Shown: piece after piece, positions 23,606 through 34,551 of the stretch | How the letters are laid out: each line of letters opens with the position of its first letter | Numbering within the stretch: position 1 is the first letter of the stretch | NCBI GenBank assembly: GCA_948567375.1 | Contig: OX419755.1 | Span: forward strand, 31,749,001-31,813,000 | DNA: 64,000 nucleotides | From: Lunularia cruciata | Lineage: Eukaryota > Streptophyta > Marchantiopsida > Lunulariales > Lunulariaceae | Direction: 5' to 3' | Notes under the pieces: model-generated | Told to the model about the DNA's origin: nothing | Database searches by the model: none | The model's input: only the letters and a program-made list of their open reading frames with translations | Position numbers and translations under genes: made by a program

Positions 23606-24260
23606 TGGGTGAGTAGATCTATTATTTATAGTTTGCTACCCCTTGTTTGCCCAACCACCAAAACCTTCTACCCTTGTCTCTGGTGTTTCTTTTATCAAGT
23701 AGGAGATAATGGTAACCTAACCTATCATCACAACACGCACTCTTGGTTTGTTGGTTATCACTTCCAACATTACCAAGGAGAAATAAACAACACGCCTAGA
23801 AGGAAAGAACTTAACTATAATGCTTGCACACCTATCCAAGCCAATTGGGAGTACAATCAAGCATGCAAGCATGGAGAGGATCCAAACACAAGAAACTTAG
23901 CAAAAACACTTCATGCTTTTGGTATAAATGTGCTTTAGAGCCTCCTTGCTCTATCCAAGAGTTGCTCTTAATTTTGACTCCAATTTTACATCCAATCTGT
24001 ACTCCAAGTAGGGACATTTTATGCCTTTTGAAAGGGAAAGTTTTGTGAGACTCAAATGAGGATAACTTTTTACCTATAGCTTTGATTTTAGGTAGATGTT
24101 TTTAGGACTCAATGGACATCCTATAAGATAAAATTCCCAATAATATAAAGCAAATCACAATTTGACTATTACAACTCTCTTGAACATATCTCAATCTTGG
24201 CCAGATTTTTGTTGTTTTAACCCTAATTTTGAAAACCTTAATGAAGCTCCAGTCTTGATT
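23606..24260 (+). repeat. Dispersed repeat E, copy E1
   Basis: Aligns in reverse complement with 36390-37080. Shared landmarks are AACACGCACTCTTGG, GCCTAGAAGGAAAGAAC, ACACCTATCCAAGCCAATTGG, GCATGCAAGCATGGAGAGGA, CTTTAGAGCCTCCTTGCT and TTTTGAAAACCTTAAT. No coding frame. It abuts D2 directly. The size and dispersed nature suggest an LTR or non-coding element part. Confidence 0.65.
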
Positions 24261-24534
24261 CTTCCATAAGTTTTGGCTAAATTTTGGCTTAAAAATTCAC
24301 GTAAAATAGTAAATAATAGTTTAGAATGTTGCAATCCTTGCCCTCTTGACTTCAAATTGGAGATGTGTTATTCAATTGTAGTTGGACATAGAATTACTCC
24401 ACTAATCATATAATAGTATTTCTAATAAAAAATTTTGCATAAAATTTCACTATTATAAACCTTGAGCTAGAAAAGATTTCTATAGTAGTTTTATGCTTTA
24501 ATCTAAATTTCTATAAAAATTTTATTGCTTAATC
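24261..24534. other. AT-rich spacer
   Basis: I see no gene or repeat. The last five bases, TAATC (24530-24534), are the left target duplication of B5. Confidence 0.6.
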
Positions 24535-26442
24535 TGTGGTACCCACATTTTTCATTTTGGACGAGTTTTGAAGAAAAAGTGCCTTGCTGAAACCAAATTG
24601 AAACCAAATGGAGAAGAAATGAGTGGAAATGTGTGTTTTGATCAAGCTCAAGAGAGTAGACTTTCTGTAAGAGGAAGAAGGACTTGGAATGGATCAAACC
24701 TGAAGAAGTTTACTTTGTGTTAGAGGAGGAAAAAAACTCGGATTAGACGTTGAAGGAGTGCAAACCCAAAGGAGAAATAGAAGTTGCAGGTCAAGATTCT
24801 TGTGGGGGGCATATGTCAATGCACACAAGTCCAAATCAAGCATGCTATATTTAGTTGGAAGCGTCTTGTTTAGGGCTTTCCATTGCCACCAAAATCATAA
24901 AGTTTGGAGGTTTGTAGAAGAAGCTACAAGCATTTGAAGTTTTGGGAGTAGATGTGAAGAGTAGTTTGGTGTCTTCGGGTCAATGTGACTTCGGAATTTG
25001 TACTTTGGGTTTACATGACTTTGGGTCTAAAGACTTTGCCTCAAGACTAAGATGATTGACTAAATCTGAGGAAATCTGACCTCAAAGTGCAGTGAAGATG
25101 ACTTTGGGAATCTTGCTAGAGGTATTAGAGGAAGTTAGAGTAGGGAAAGAAGATAGTTAGGATACCCATGACTTCAATTTCAATTCTGATTGAAGATGGA
25201 ACATGAATTGAAGGAGAAGTAGCAATAATGAATAAACCTGAAGTGTAAGATCAGACAGTAAGTGTCTTCGGGTCAGTTACATGAGTGATTAGGGGAAAGT
25301 GGATTACAAATTGAAGGTGTAGATAGTGTATTCATGCTTTCAATTACAATTCTTGACAATGACACAATAGAATTAGTAAAGGAATTGATAGTAGTTAGAC
25401 CCAAATTAAGAGAGATAAGAGTGCATGTGTCTTTAGATTTGACATTTGACACCTTAGAGAAGAGTGGGTCGGGAGATACAGATTTAGAAGGCTTAATTAT
25501 GATAGGAATTGCATATCAGAAAGGAGAAGTGTTAGAATTAGTGGAAGAATTGGGAGTTGTGAAACCCAAGGACAGAATATTAGAAAGTAAAGTTACTTTG
25601 GGTTCGGGTTTGAAATCAAGGAAGAAGTAGACATCGGATCGAATAAGTAACAGTTTTGAGATATGAAGAGGCAGATATGAAGAGGTGCATTGTCATTTCG
25701 GATCTGCAGGTTAGAAAAGTTGTTGTAGAATGGTATAGTTGTTAGAACTGTCAAGTTGTTCACTACTTAAGAGTGGCATTTGCAAAGAATTGTTGTTCAG
25801 TGCTCATAATTTCTGAGAATAGATAAAGCAAAGTGTTGTGAAGTAGTGCTCGTCGCTTAAGCTTGATTCCGAGTATCAAAGTTGTACTTGTAGTTGTGAG
25901 TGTTTGAAGAAATTTGAAGTGCAAGTCAGTGTGCTTGTTGGATGTTGGATTCCACAGCTTTGATCTTCATTCTGTGTGTTTGATCCTGAGTGAAGTGCAA
26001 TCAAAGCAATGCCTTGACAGATCTGAGAGGAATTGTAGTGTTGGTAGTATTCTGCATTTGTGAGTGCAGTGCGAGGTTGATGCGAAGCAATTTTGATTGA
26101 GGAAGTTGTGCCTTCAGTGGAGGGGTGGAACACATTTTTGAGGCGAAGTCGTTTTACAATGAAGTGCCGTTTTTGGGAGAGCCTGAATCATCACAATCAA
26201 AATTGTTTGGAAAGATTTGATGGAGTTGTGATTTAAGGAGTGTTAAATTTGTGACAAGACTACAAATCAATACTTGTTACTCTCTTCTGGGTGTGGTTTC
26301 TACCTGAGAGATTAAAGACGCAATCTAGAAGAACTAAATTGTTACTTTGACTTCATATTTGACCAATTCTGACTCGTATCTCTGTGGGAACAAACTTTAC
26401 TTACCCAATTACCACAAAAGTGATATTTGCCAAGTTGTCACA
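24535..26442 (+). mobile_element. Family B short unit, copy B5 (1.91 kb, perfect target duplication)
   Basis: Complete short unit on the plus strand: TGTGGTACCCACA at 24535, end AAGTTGTCACA at 26442. It is flanked by TAATC at 24530-24534 and 26443-26447, an exact 5-bp duplication. From about 25400 to the end it aligns with the long units. 24535 to about 25400 matches only B2 and B6. A TATTTAAG-type box is mutated to TACTTAAG near 25765. There is no gag-pol on either side. Confidence 0.9.
25334..25630 (+). pseudogene. Family B protein, C-terminal module (B5)
   Basis: Plus-strand frame of 98 residues. It begins MLSITILDNDTIELVKELIV, has SLDLTFDTLEKSGSGDTD, and ends KVTLGSGLKSRKK. It aligns with the B2 and B6 modules and, from FDTLEKSG, with the C-terminus of the long-unit protein. 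The usual acidic end (EDEVDI) is lost through a one-base change of frame near 25612 (KSRKK in place of KAEDE). Sequence upstream of the first Met reads on in frame for 15 or so residues in all three short copies (IEGVDSV before the Met), so the true start is not settled. Confidence 0.5.
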
Positions 26443-26960
26443 TAATCCAACCCCAATCTCTAGATATTGATCAATTCCCTAAATGAATTAACTTTTGAGC
26501 TCTACAAACCTAAGTGTACTTAACCCAAGACTTTGAATTATCTATTTGAGGAATTCACATGAAACCTTTTTACAAAGGTACAAAAACCTAATCACCAACA
26601 AAAATGGAAATTTTAATACAATGATTCAAACCAAAACTTGAAAAGTGACCAAAATCCCAAACATGATCATTGTCTTCTTTCAAACACCTTGATTTCCAAT
26701 ACTCCAACTTCAATTAATCAAGTTAGATTTGAGATCAATTTAAAAATATAATTTTTTGAACTCATCATAACCAAAATTTTGTTATACATTCAACCTCATT
26801 GAAAAATCACAAAAAGCTATAATATATCTCTCACAAACCTCCAATTTATGCACTTGGGTACATATTGACCACCCGTGCTTCAATTGATCATATCATACTC
26901 ATAATTTGCTCAAATCACTCATTTCTTATTTCCAAACCATAGCCTCTTAGAGCTTCTCCC
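26443..26960 (+). repeat. Dispersed repeat I, copy I1
   Basis: Matches the reverse complement of 35740-36130: CCAATCTCTAGATATTGATCAATTCC, GGAATTCACATGAAACCTTT, AACACCTTGATTTCC and CAACTTCAATTAATCAA-like stretches. AT-rich, with no coding frame. It was the target of the B5 insertion. Confidence 0.6.
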
Positions 26961-27002
26961 TAATTTTTTCCTTTTCTCCCCAAAATACCCTTCCTTAACC
27001 TC

Positions 27003-27545
27003 TTCAAATATTGAAATATCAGGACCTTACATATTGAGATCCAATTTCTTGGACTTTTATCACTTAGTCATTTCTCCTTTAACATATAGACCCCACAACT
27101 CCACCTTGAATCCATTGAGAAAAATTTAGTGCCTTTCCTTTTACAAGAGCACATAAATTGTCAAGATCTAGACCTGTCCATATGTAAGCACAAAAAGGAT
27201 AATAGGATCTAGGGTTTTTATTATCATTGCCATAAACACAAGCCCCAAATGTACTACCATCCAAGCTTGAAAGTGATCATGGTTCAAAATATTAAGCTTG
27301 ATGAGAAAAGGATTTAAGAGTGGTTAATTAGGAGCACAAAATATCTCTAGATCAACTCTTCTTCCAATGCTCTAGCTCCCATACTTTGCTACAACTCTCA
27401 CTCTCCAACATCCTCCTTCCACTTGAGAATCCTAAAACTAAATACCTTTTACTTTTCCCCCATTTATCAAGTCTCCACCATTTATATACTTCATAGCCCT
27501 CAAAAAGGACAAGATCATAATCCAAGTGGTGAATCACTTAATTTT
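27003..27545 (-). pseudogene. Repeat C with decayed ORF, copy C1
   Basis: Minus-strand frames 27537-27352 (HHLDYDLVLFEGYEVYKWWR, then SGRRMLESESCSK) and 27264-27079 (STFGACVYGNDNKNPRSYYP, DNLCALVKGKALNFSQW, GGVVGSIC). The same order and similar residues occur on the plus strand at 33086-33640. Two copies of the same protein-like stretch in one window point to a decayed ORF of a repeat, not chance. No known domain. Stops and frameshifts separate the pieces. Confidence 0.5.
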
Positions 27546-27715
27546 ACATAGATTACTCATATGGAAATAGCTCAACCATGGGATTTGTTATACAATCTAC
27601 TCTAACAATATGGAGCTAAACAACACTAAACTAATTTTTCATTGCTACGGCAAGGCTTATTCATTCCATGAATTAAAAGAGCCCACTATGCAAACAATAA
27701 TTTGGCAACTCTAGG
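27546..27715. other. Spacer before minisatellite
   Basis: AT-rich; nothing recognised. Confidence 0.5.
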
Positions 27716-27960
27716 GAAGATCTTGCTCACACAAGAGAAGGTTTCACTTGCATAAAGAAGGAACTTGCTTGTGCTAGGGCAAGGATTGCTTGCACAATTG
27801 AAGGTCTCACTTGCACAAGGTAGGAACTCACTTGTGCTAGGGTGGGTCTCACTCACACAAGATAGGATCCTCCCTCCAAAATTAAGGGTCTTACTTGGAC
27901 CAAGGAGGTTCTTGCTCATGCTAGGGAAGGTCTTGCCCAAGTTTGGAAAGGCTCACACTA
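27716..27960. repeat. 21-bp minisatellite, about 12 units
   Basis: Imperfect tandem repeat with a period of 20-23 bases, consensus near AAGGTCTCACTTGCACAAGG. Units begin at about 27717, 27738, 27758, 27781, 27801, 27822, 27844 and so on to 27960. Two or three related units stand alone at 22745-22795. The repeated peptide-like frame on the minus strand (CASETF, STSKFL) follows from the 21-base period and is not evidence of a gene. Confidence 0.75.
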
Positions 27961-28264
27961 GTTGGTCTTGCTTGGACATGCCCAAACTCACTTGTACAAA
28001 CAATTCTCATTTTTGGCCAAATTGATAACCCAATTGACACAAAATTGACAAGAATAGATGTCAAATAGAAGGAAAACATGAATTTGTGATTGTGATATGA
28101 TAACTCACATAGAGAGTTGGGTATTCTAAAAAATTGCTCACTTTCAAACAAAGAGAGTCAAGATCTAATTTGAAAATTCAATCCATTGACTTTTGATGTT
28201 GGCTTTTGTCTTGCCGACCACATTTGATTTAGGTCATGTTATTTGCAACTTGGTGATAATTGAT
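27961..28264. other. AT-rich spacer
   Basis: Remnant minisatellite words to about 28000, then nothing recognised. Confidence 0.5.
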
Positions 28265-28830
28265 CAGTCTAATACCATTAGCTAGACAGATTATCTAGAG
28301 GTGGAAATTAGGTTTGTAATATCTTAACTAATATTATCCATGATAGTCTAAGTGGATCAGATAGAGGAGTCACCAAGAGAGTACTTCTACTTATAAGGCA
28401 AAGGTCATAAACACCTTGAAAACTTCAAAGCCTATTTTGAAGCCTAGACAAAGAATTAGGCCCCAAAAAGTGCATATTTCCCCCGTTAATTTTTTATCAA
28501 GATATTTCCATTGGTACCTACCTATATTGTTTTGAGCTTCTTATAAGAAGATTCTCCAAAGATTCCCTTTGGTCAAATTTGTTGGACCAATCAAATAGAA
28601 CAAAGATTGACATGTCACCAATCCATATAGCTAATCTAAGGGTGTAGCTTATGGCATGTCACCAATCCATATATCTAATCTTAGGGTGTATGTCCCTTTG
28701 ATGAGATCCTCATTGTTATATAATAATGGCAAGATGCTCCTTTGGGGCATCAGAGTATTTAGAAATTAAACATTGTATTTCTCTTGTGTTTCTCTTGTCC
28801 TTAGAACATTACAATAATATTAGATTAGGT
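28265..28830 (+). repeat. Dispersed repeat D, copy D3
   Basis: Same strand as D1, with AATACCATTAGCTAGA at the start and GTATTTCTCTTGTGTTTCTCTTG near the end. It contains a local duplication: CATGTCACCAATCCATATA-CTAATCTAAGGGTGTA occurs at 28610-28645 and again at 28650-28690. Confidence 0.7.
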
Positions 28831-29460
28831 GTTTTAATCCAAGTGAGTGGATTGCCTCTTTTAGAAGAACATAAGCTACTAAGACTAGTAATTTTGAAGG
28901 GAGAAAGTAGTGCAATTAATAGATTGAGGTGTTTGGGAGAGAGGATGGGATGGATGCTCTTAGAAGATAATTTCTTATACCTCTCTTTCCTTTCTTGAAT
29001 TTATTCCTTATCAAGATTATGTATATCCAACACGAGCAAGTGAGAGTATATCTCATTTACCATTTTGGAGTGGAGTGTATGAATGTATTAATGAATTTGT
29101 AAACCTTATACTTCTACCTATGGTGATATATGATATAGAGTGACATTTGATGATTTACATTCTATTATGATGTAATAGTTCTGAATATTTCAAATCCTCT
29201 CATTTTCAACACTCAATAGAAATCTATTATGTAATTAGACCAAAATTGATGTTTAGGGATTTCAATAATCTATGATTTTGGTGAGTAACAAATGATAGCC
29301 TTTAAGGTCTCAATGGTGGTCGACTTCCTTCCAAGTGATCATATTAACCCTCTATTGAAGTAGGAACTATCAATTAAGTGTTTGTTGTGTGTATGAATCA
29401 TGGAGCCATAGTTGTAGGATTGATGCCAAGAATATAGGTGATGTTTTAGGGAGTTTTGAG
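28831..29460. other. AT-rich sequence left of H1
   Basis: No gene recognised. An open frame at 28726-28998 runs out of repeat D and has no known domain. Confidence 0.45.
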
Positions 29461-29893
29461 AAATCAAGATGATAATGGAGGTATTACAAAGTCAAGTATG
29501 TATCTTCAAGAACAATCATATAATGCAAGAAGAAGAATCATCCCAAAACCTTATAATAATGGCCAAAGTACCTATAGAGTCACTCATGCTAATGACACCA
29601 ACCCCAATCAATAGTGAAGTCACATTGTTACTAAACATGAAGAAGACATGCAACATCAAGCCTTACAAGGGATAATGTTCTATCAAAGTAGTGGAAAATT
29701 GGATCTAAAACATGAATTGACACTTTTGATTATTCATTGTAGAGATCCCTAATCATTTTTTATGCATGTTTGCATGTGGTACCTGACCAATAAAGCCCTC
29801 ACATGGTATGATGCTTGGGAACAATCAATTTGGTAGAAGGAAGAGAGATCACTTGGATGGTAATGCAAGAAAGATTGTTGAAGAATTTTCAAT

Positions 29894-30375
29894 ATGTGGA
29901 TTTTGTGCAGATGGCTCAAACTTGATTATGGGGGATTGAAGCAAAAGAACACCATACAAGAATATGTGGAGGCAGTTCTTGATTTGCATGGTTTAATAAC
30001 CAATTTCAGTCCAAAAAAAGCTCTAGACAATTTCAAATGGGAGTTAAATGATCAAATTTGCAAAGAAGTAATGGTACAAAATCCTCATACCAATCTTGAA
30101 ACCATTGCGTATGCTCAAAGAATCATAGTAGTGATTAGAGGAGGTGAAGAGGTTGTCCCAACACAATAATATCAGATTGAAATACCATACTTTGGTGTTC
30201 CAATTCCTATAGAATTGGGCAACCTTTGTTTCCAAGACCAAGGAGCATGATTACTCCAAGAAGAACAAAGATAGGTGAAAGAAAGGAGAGATGGAATCCC
30301 ATGAGGAGAAGGGCTCAAGAAAAAAAATGACATTTTTATAATTGTAGCCAATATGAGCACAAAGTTATCAATTGT
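29894..30375 (+). pseudogene. H1 gag and zinc knuckle
   Basis: Plus strand. 29894-30169 (91 residues) has LDYGGLKQKNTIQEYVEAVL and FKWELNDQICKEVMVQNP, a gag capsid-like segment (the usual motif order of tandem short helices before NC). About 165 bases later the zinc knuckle reads FYNCSQYEHKVINC (30334-30375). It keeps Cys, His and Cys at the right spacing, but the first Cys codon is TTT (Phe). A TGA stop lies just before it. Non-functional. Confidence 0.6.
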
Positions 30376-30589
30376 CATGCTTGTCTTCCTAATGGCCATT
30401 GGTCTCCATACAAATGACCTTTGAACAACTTGGAGAGACAAATCAAAGAGGAGGATGCTAAAATCACTTTAAAAAACAAAGATTTCCAATAAATGTACTT
30501 CATGGCCTTATTGGCTCAATAGAGAGGAGTAAAAGCAAGGAGGAAAAGGAAAATTGTGCAAAGATTGAGGAAGACAAACACACAATTTA

Positions 30590-32340
30590 TTGTCATAAAT
30601 GGAGTCTAAAAGGAAATCTGGTGAAAGTATTGATAGACCCTAGAGCAATAGAGAATTTCTTGTCTTGCTTTATTGTAATGAGGTTGGAGATGGAACTAGA
30701 GAAGAATTATAATGAAGAAGTATAGTTACCTAATGGTCAAACAAAGAGGATTGAATCATTATCTAGAAAGGTAACACTCTTTCTAAGAGAGTACCATGAA
30801 TAAATTGAATGTTGAATGATATGATTAGCTCTTTACAATGTGATCTTAGGCATACTATGGATAGAGTACTACAACCCCATGATAGAATGGAGAAGGAAAA
30901 TAGTGAGAACTAGCCAATAGAAAATAGTTAGAAATAAAGGAAGATCCTAAAGGCAAGAATTGCTTCTTTATGTCATAGGGAAAATAGCTATAAGTAAGAA
31001 AAATAGATGTGTCATGGGTTTAATAAGAGAAGTCCAAAGTGCACAACTTGATAGACAAATTTTTGGGAATTTGAAAATGTGGTCGATGAGTTTCAAGATG
31101 TTTTTCTTGATGAATTACACTTGGGATTACCACCAAAAAGGAGAGTGGATCATAAAATCAAGATACTTCATAGGAAGACACCTCCCTATAAGGCCCCATG
31201 TCAACTATCACCTCTTGAGTTGGAGGAATACCAGGCTCAAATTGATGATATATGCTACAAAAAGGATTTATCTAACCCCATATATCACCATATGGAGATT
31301 TTTTCTTGTTCGTAAAGAATGATGGTATGATGCCAATGTGCATTGACTACTAGGGCCTAAATTAACAAATGGTGAACAAAAAATACCCATTATCTTGCAT
31401 GGATGACTTATTTGATCAACTAAATGGGGAAATACACTTCACCAAGCTTGATCTATGGAAAAATTATAACCAAATCAAGATCATGGAAGAAAAAATACAT
31501 GACATTACCTTCCAAACAAGGTATGGTCACATTGAGTACCCAATGATGTCATTCAGTTTCACCAATGCACCAATCACTTTTATGAGTTTGATGTATGATA
31601 TATTTTATCCATAATTGGATAAGTCTATTATCATTTTCCTACATGAAATATTAGTCTACAATAGGACAATGAACGAACAAAAGTAACATTTGCAAGAAGT
31701 CTTCTAGATTCTACAACAAAACCAATTGTATGCCAAAGTCTCAAAGTGTAAGTTTGGCAAGTCAAAAGTAGATTACTTGAAGGGCCATAAATAAATGCAA
31801 AAGGTGTCCAATTTTTAGAGAATAAAATATATATCATTCAAAAATGGGGTGCTCTAAAAGATCAGACTCAACTCAAGAGTTTCTTGGGATTGATTGGGTT
31901 TTATTGTTGATTTGTGAAGGACTTCTCCAAGGTTGCATAACCCTTAATGGCACTACTTGGCAAGGGAAAGAAGTGGATGTAGTAAATCACAAAAGAGATG
32001 GCCTTTCAAGAATTGAAAAATGTATTACTACATACACCAATCTTGAAATGGTATGAGTCAACACGACCAATCAGGTTGACTATAGATGCATCAAGCATTG
32101 TGAGAGGAGCAGTCCTACAACAAGAATGGCATGATGGATAGCACTTAGTTGCATATTTCTCTTGAAAGTTACTACCGGTGGAGTACAATTATCACACCAT
32201 TGAACAAGAAGAGTTGGCTATTGTCCTTGCAACCAAGCATTGGAAGCACTATCTTGGCAAGACGGCATTTGTAGTGGAGATAGACCACAAACCACTTATC
32301 TGTCTCAAGACATAGAAAGATTTATGTTGTAGATAGATTT
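30590..32340 (+). pseudogene. H1 protease, RT and RNase H
   Basis: Protease near 30615-30670: VLIDPRAIENFLSC, where the active-site triad expected after Asp is altered to DPR. RT from about 31079: VDEFQDVFLDELHLGLPPKR, YKAPCQLSPLELEEY, then 31369-31614 with KYPLSCMDDLFDQLNGEIHF, TRYGHIEYPMMSFSFTNAP. The catalytic motif is damaged: FLHE near 31630 in place of FLDD. RNase H near 32080-32300 has LTIDASSI-type and EIDHKPL motifs. Many stops. It is cut by LTR A3. Confidence 0.75.
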
Positions 32341-32349
32341 ATTGGGATG

Positions 32350-33032
32350 TGAACGGCCTGTCTCTCACTCAAGATGAACCTCTAATGGATTTAAAGGTAG
32401 CACACCATGGATTAAGAACGCAAGGAATCCCAACTTCATCACACTCCTCCAAGGTACCTCCAAGACTCAAGACATTGCTCACTAGAGAACTCAATGAAAG
32501 AGAGATATTTTCAAATGAAAGGATGATAAGTACCTCCTCACCCCTAGTTTATATACTTGTGAAAAAATTATACACCAAAATTACTAATTACTAGAGTAAT
32601 TCAAGTTACTAGGCCAAAAGGAAAATAAAATAAAAAATTCTAAATGATTATCTAAACACATGAGAATAATCCCATGGGTAGTTAGTCTTTCCTTACCTAC
32701 CAACTAAATCAAGGATTCTTTCACATAAGATATCCTTGAACTATAGAAAAATCTGCACAAACAAGGCTTGTGGGCCCAAGAGTTCTCAGCTCTTTCCTCA
32801 AAGTCAAATAACTAGGAATTATACCAAGTCAATACACTAGACAAAATAGTGATGTTCACTCTTTTCCCTTTCTCTAGAAATAGGGTCACCATTATCTTAG
32901 CTAGGACTAACTCTAGCTAATCATGACTAATGTAGAGGCTTAGCTAAACTCCATATATAAAATATTTCTCTACTACTTGCAATACAGAACTTAATACCTC
33001 TATAGAGCATACATGCATCAATGGGTGTTACA
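32350..33032 (-). mobile_element. Family A LTR, copy A3
   Basis: Near full-length LTR on the minus strand: TGTAACACCC starts at 33032, and the other end (TGAACGGCC on plus, for TGAGCCGGCC) is at 32350. It is more diverged from A1, A2 and A6 than they are from each other. Flanking 5-mers (GGATG left, TTTAT right) do not match, and the sequences on the two sides differ (H1 pol left, repeat C right), so this is not a simple solo-LTR insertion. No primer-binding site follows it on the internal side. Confidence 0.8.
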
Positions 33033-33805
33033 TTTATCACCAATGTTGTGTTGTGGTTTGCATAGCCATGGAAAAGTAAATTAGCATGGTTTATCTCCAC
33101 ATTAGTGGAGTAGGTTGTATGAAAAATCCCACTATTGAGCTATTGCCATATGAGCAATCTATGTATGTGTATGTGATTGGCCATGCGGATTATGATCTAA
33201 TCCTTTTCAAAGGCTCTAATGTATATACATGGTGGAGAGTTGAATCAAAGGGGAGTTTTTTTAATGGGAGGAGTATCAAGCAAGAGGAGGATGTTGAGAG
33301 TGAGAGTTGTAGCATAGCGTGGAGACCTAGCATCAAAGAGAAAAATTGAGTAGGAGATGTCCCATGCTCCCAATTTGCCACTCCCAAATTCTTTTCTCAT
33401 CAGGTTTCAAATTCGACACCGTGACAACTTATGAGATTGGATGGTGACACATTTTGGGGTGCCATTCATGGATTTGGTGATAGGAAACTTGGATCCTGTC
33501 ATCCTTCCAGTGATTACTTATGAGCAAGTATGGGATCTAACAATTTATGTGCTCTTATAGATGGGGAACAACTCAATTGAGCTCATGAGCTTCAAGGTGA
33601 ATTTGTGGGGTCCATTTGTCAAAAAGTGAAGAGACTAAATGACAAACTTGTAATACAATGGGTCCTAAGAGGAGAAATTGGGAGATTTTGGACCATCTAG
33701 GGAGTTTAGGCAAGGCATTTAAAAAGAAAAGATGACAATTGGAGAGAAGAGCTAATAGCTACAATCTTGAGCAAATTTGAGCAATTTGAGCAAATTCTAA
33801 GAGGG
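33033..33805 (+). pseudogene. Repeat C with decayed ORF, copy C2
   Basis: Plus-strand frame 33086-33349 (LHISGVGCMKNPTIELLPYE, YVIGHADYDLILFKGSNVYT, then WWRVE and DVESESCS), followed, after stops, by GSNNLCALIDGEQLN and ELQGEFVGSICQKVKRLN near 33530-33640. It is parallel to C1 on the other strand at 27003-27545. Leucine, tryptophan and acidic residues are positioned alike in both. Function unknown. It ends at the B6 insertion (GAGGG, 33801-33805). Confidence 0.5.
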
Positions 33806-34551
33806 TGTGACAACCCGACAAATATCACTTTTGCGGTAATCAGGTAAGTAAAGTTTGTTCTCGTAGAGATACAATTCAAAATGTCCAAATACAAAGTCAA
33901 ACAATAACAATGTAGTTCTTCTTGATTTCTTCTTTAATCTCCTAGGTAGAAACTACACCCGGAAGAGAGTAACAAGCTCACAATCTTGACAACTTGTCAC
34001 AAATACACACACATAATCACAACACAACAACTTCTGTCCAAACAACTCTTGATTGTGATGATTCAGATTCTCCCAAAGACAGCACTTCACTGCAAAGAAC
34101 AATTTCTCCTCAGAATTGTGTTCTACCCCTCTACTGAAGGCACAACTTCCTTGATCAAAATTGCTTCATATCAGCTTTGTGCTGCACTCACAAATGCAGA
34201 ATACTAGCAACACTACAATTCCTCTCATCTCTGTCAAGGCATTGCTCCGATGCACTTCACTCAGGATTAAACTCACAGAATGAAGATCAAGGCTGCAGAA
34301 TCTAACATCCACAAACACACTGACTTGCACTTCAAAATTCTCCACACACTCACAAACACAAACACAGAATTGACAATCAAAATTAAGCTCAAGCAACAAG
34401 TACTGCAAACCAACCCTTTGCTTTATCTATCTTTAGAAATATGAATATTGAACAACATAGTACTTCAAATGCTCCCCTTAAATACTAAAGCAAACGGCAA
34501 TTCTTCCTACTTATGTACCGCTTCCTAACATCTCTTCATATCTACCTCTTC

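Larger units (their letters stand above)
29461..32349 (+). mobile_element. Ty3/gypsy chromovirus-like element H1, decayed
   Basis: Plus-strand order gag (29894-30169), zinc knuckle (30334-30375), protease (about 30600-30680), RT (about 31050-31830) and RNase H (about 31850-32340). Motif wording (VDEFQDVF, LPPKRRVDHKI, DDLFDQLNGEIHFTKLDL) is of the chromovirus type. No LTR is identified on the left. On the right it is cut at 32349 by LTR A3 within RNase H. The related element H2 (54056-56582) is much better preserved. Confidence 0.75.

Noticed and set aside
27716-27960. CRISPR-like array
   Set aside because: Units are contiguous imperfect 21-mers without spacers, in plant nuclear DNA.
28726-28998. 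90-residue plus-strand frame
   Set aside because: Starts inside repeat D and has no domain or second copy with an open frame.
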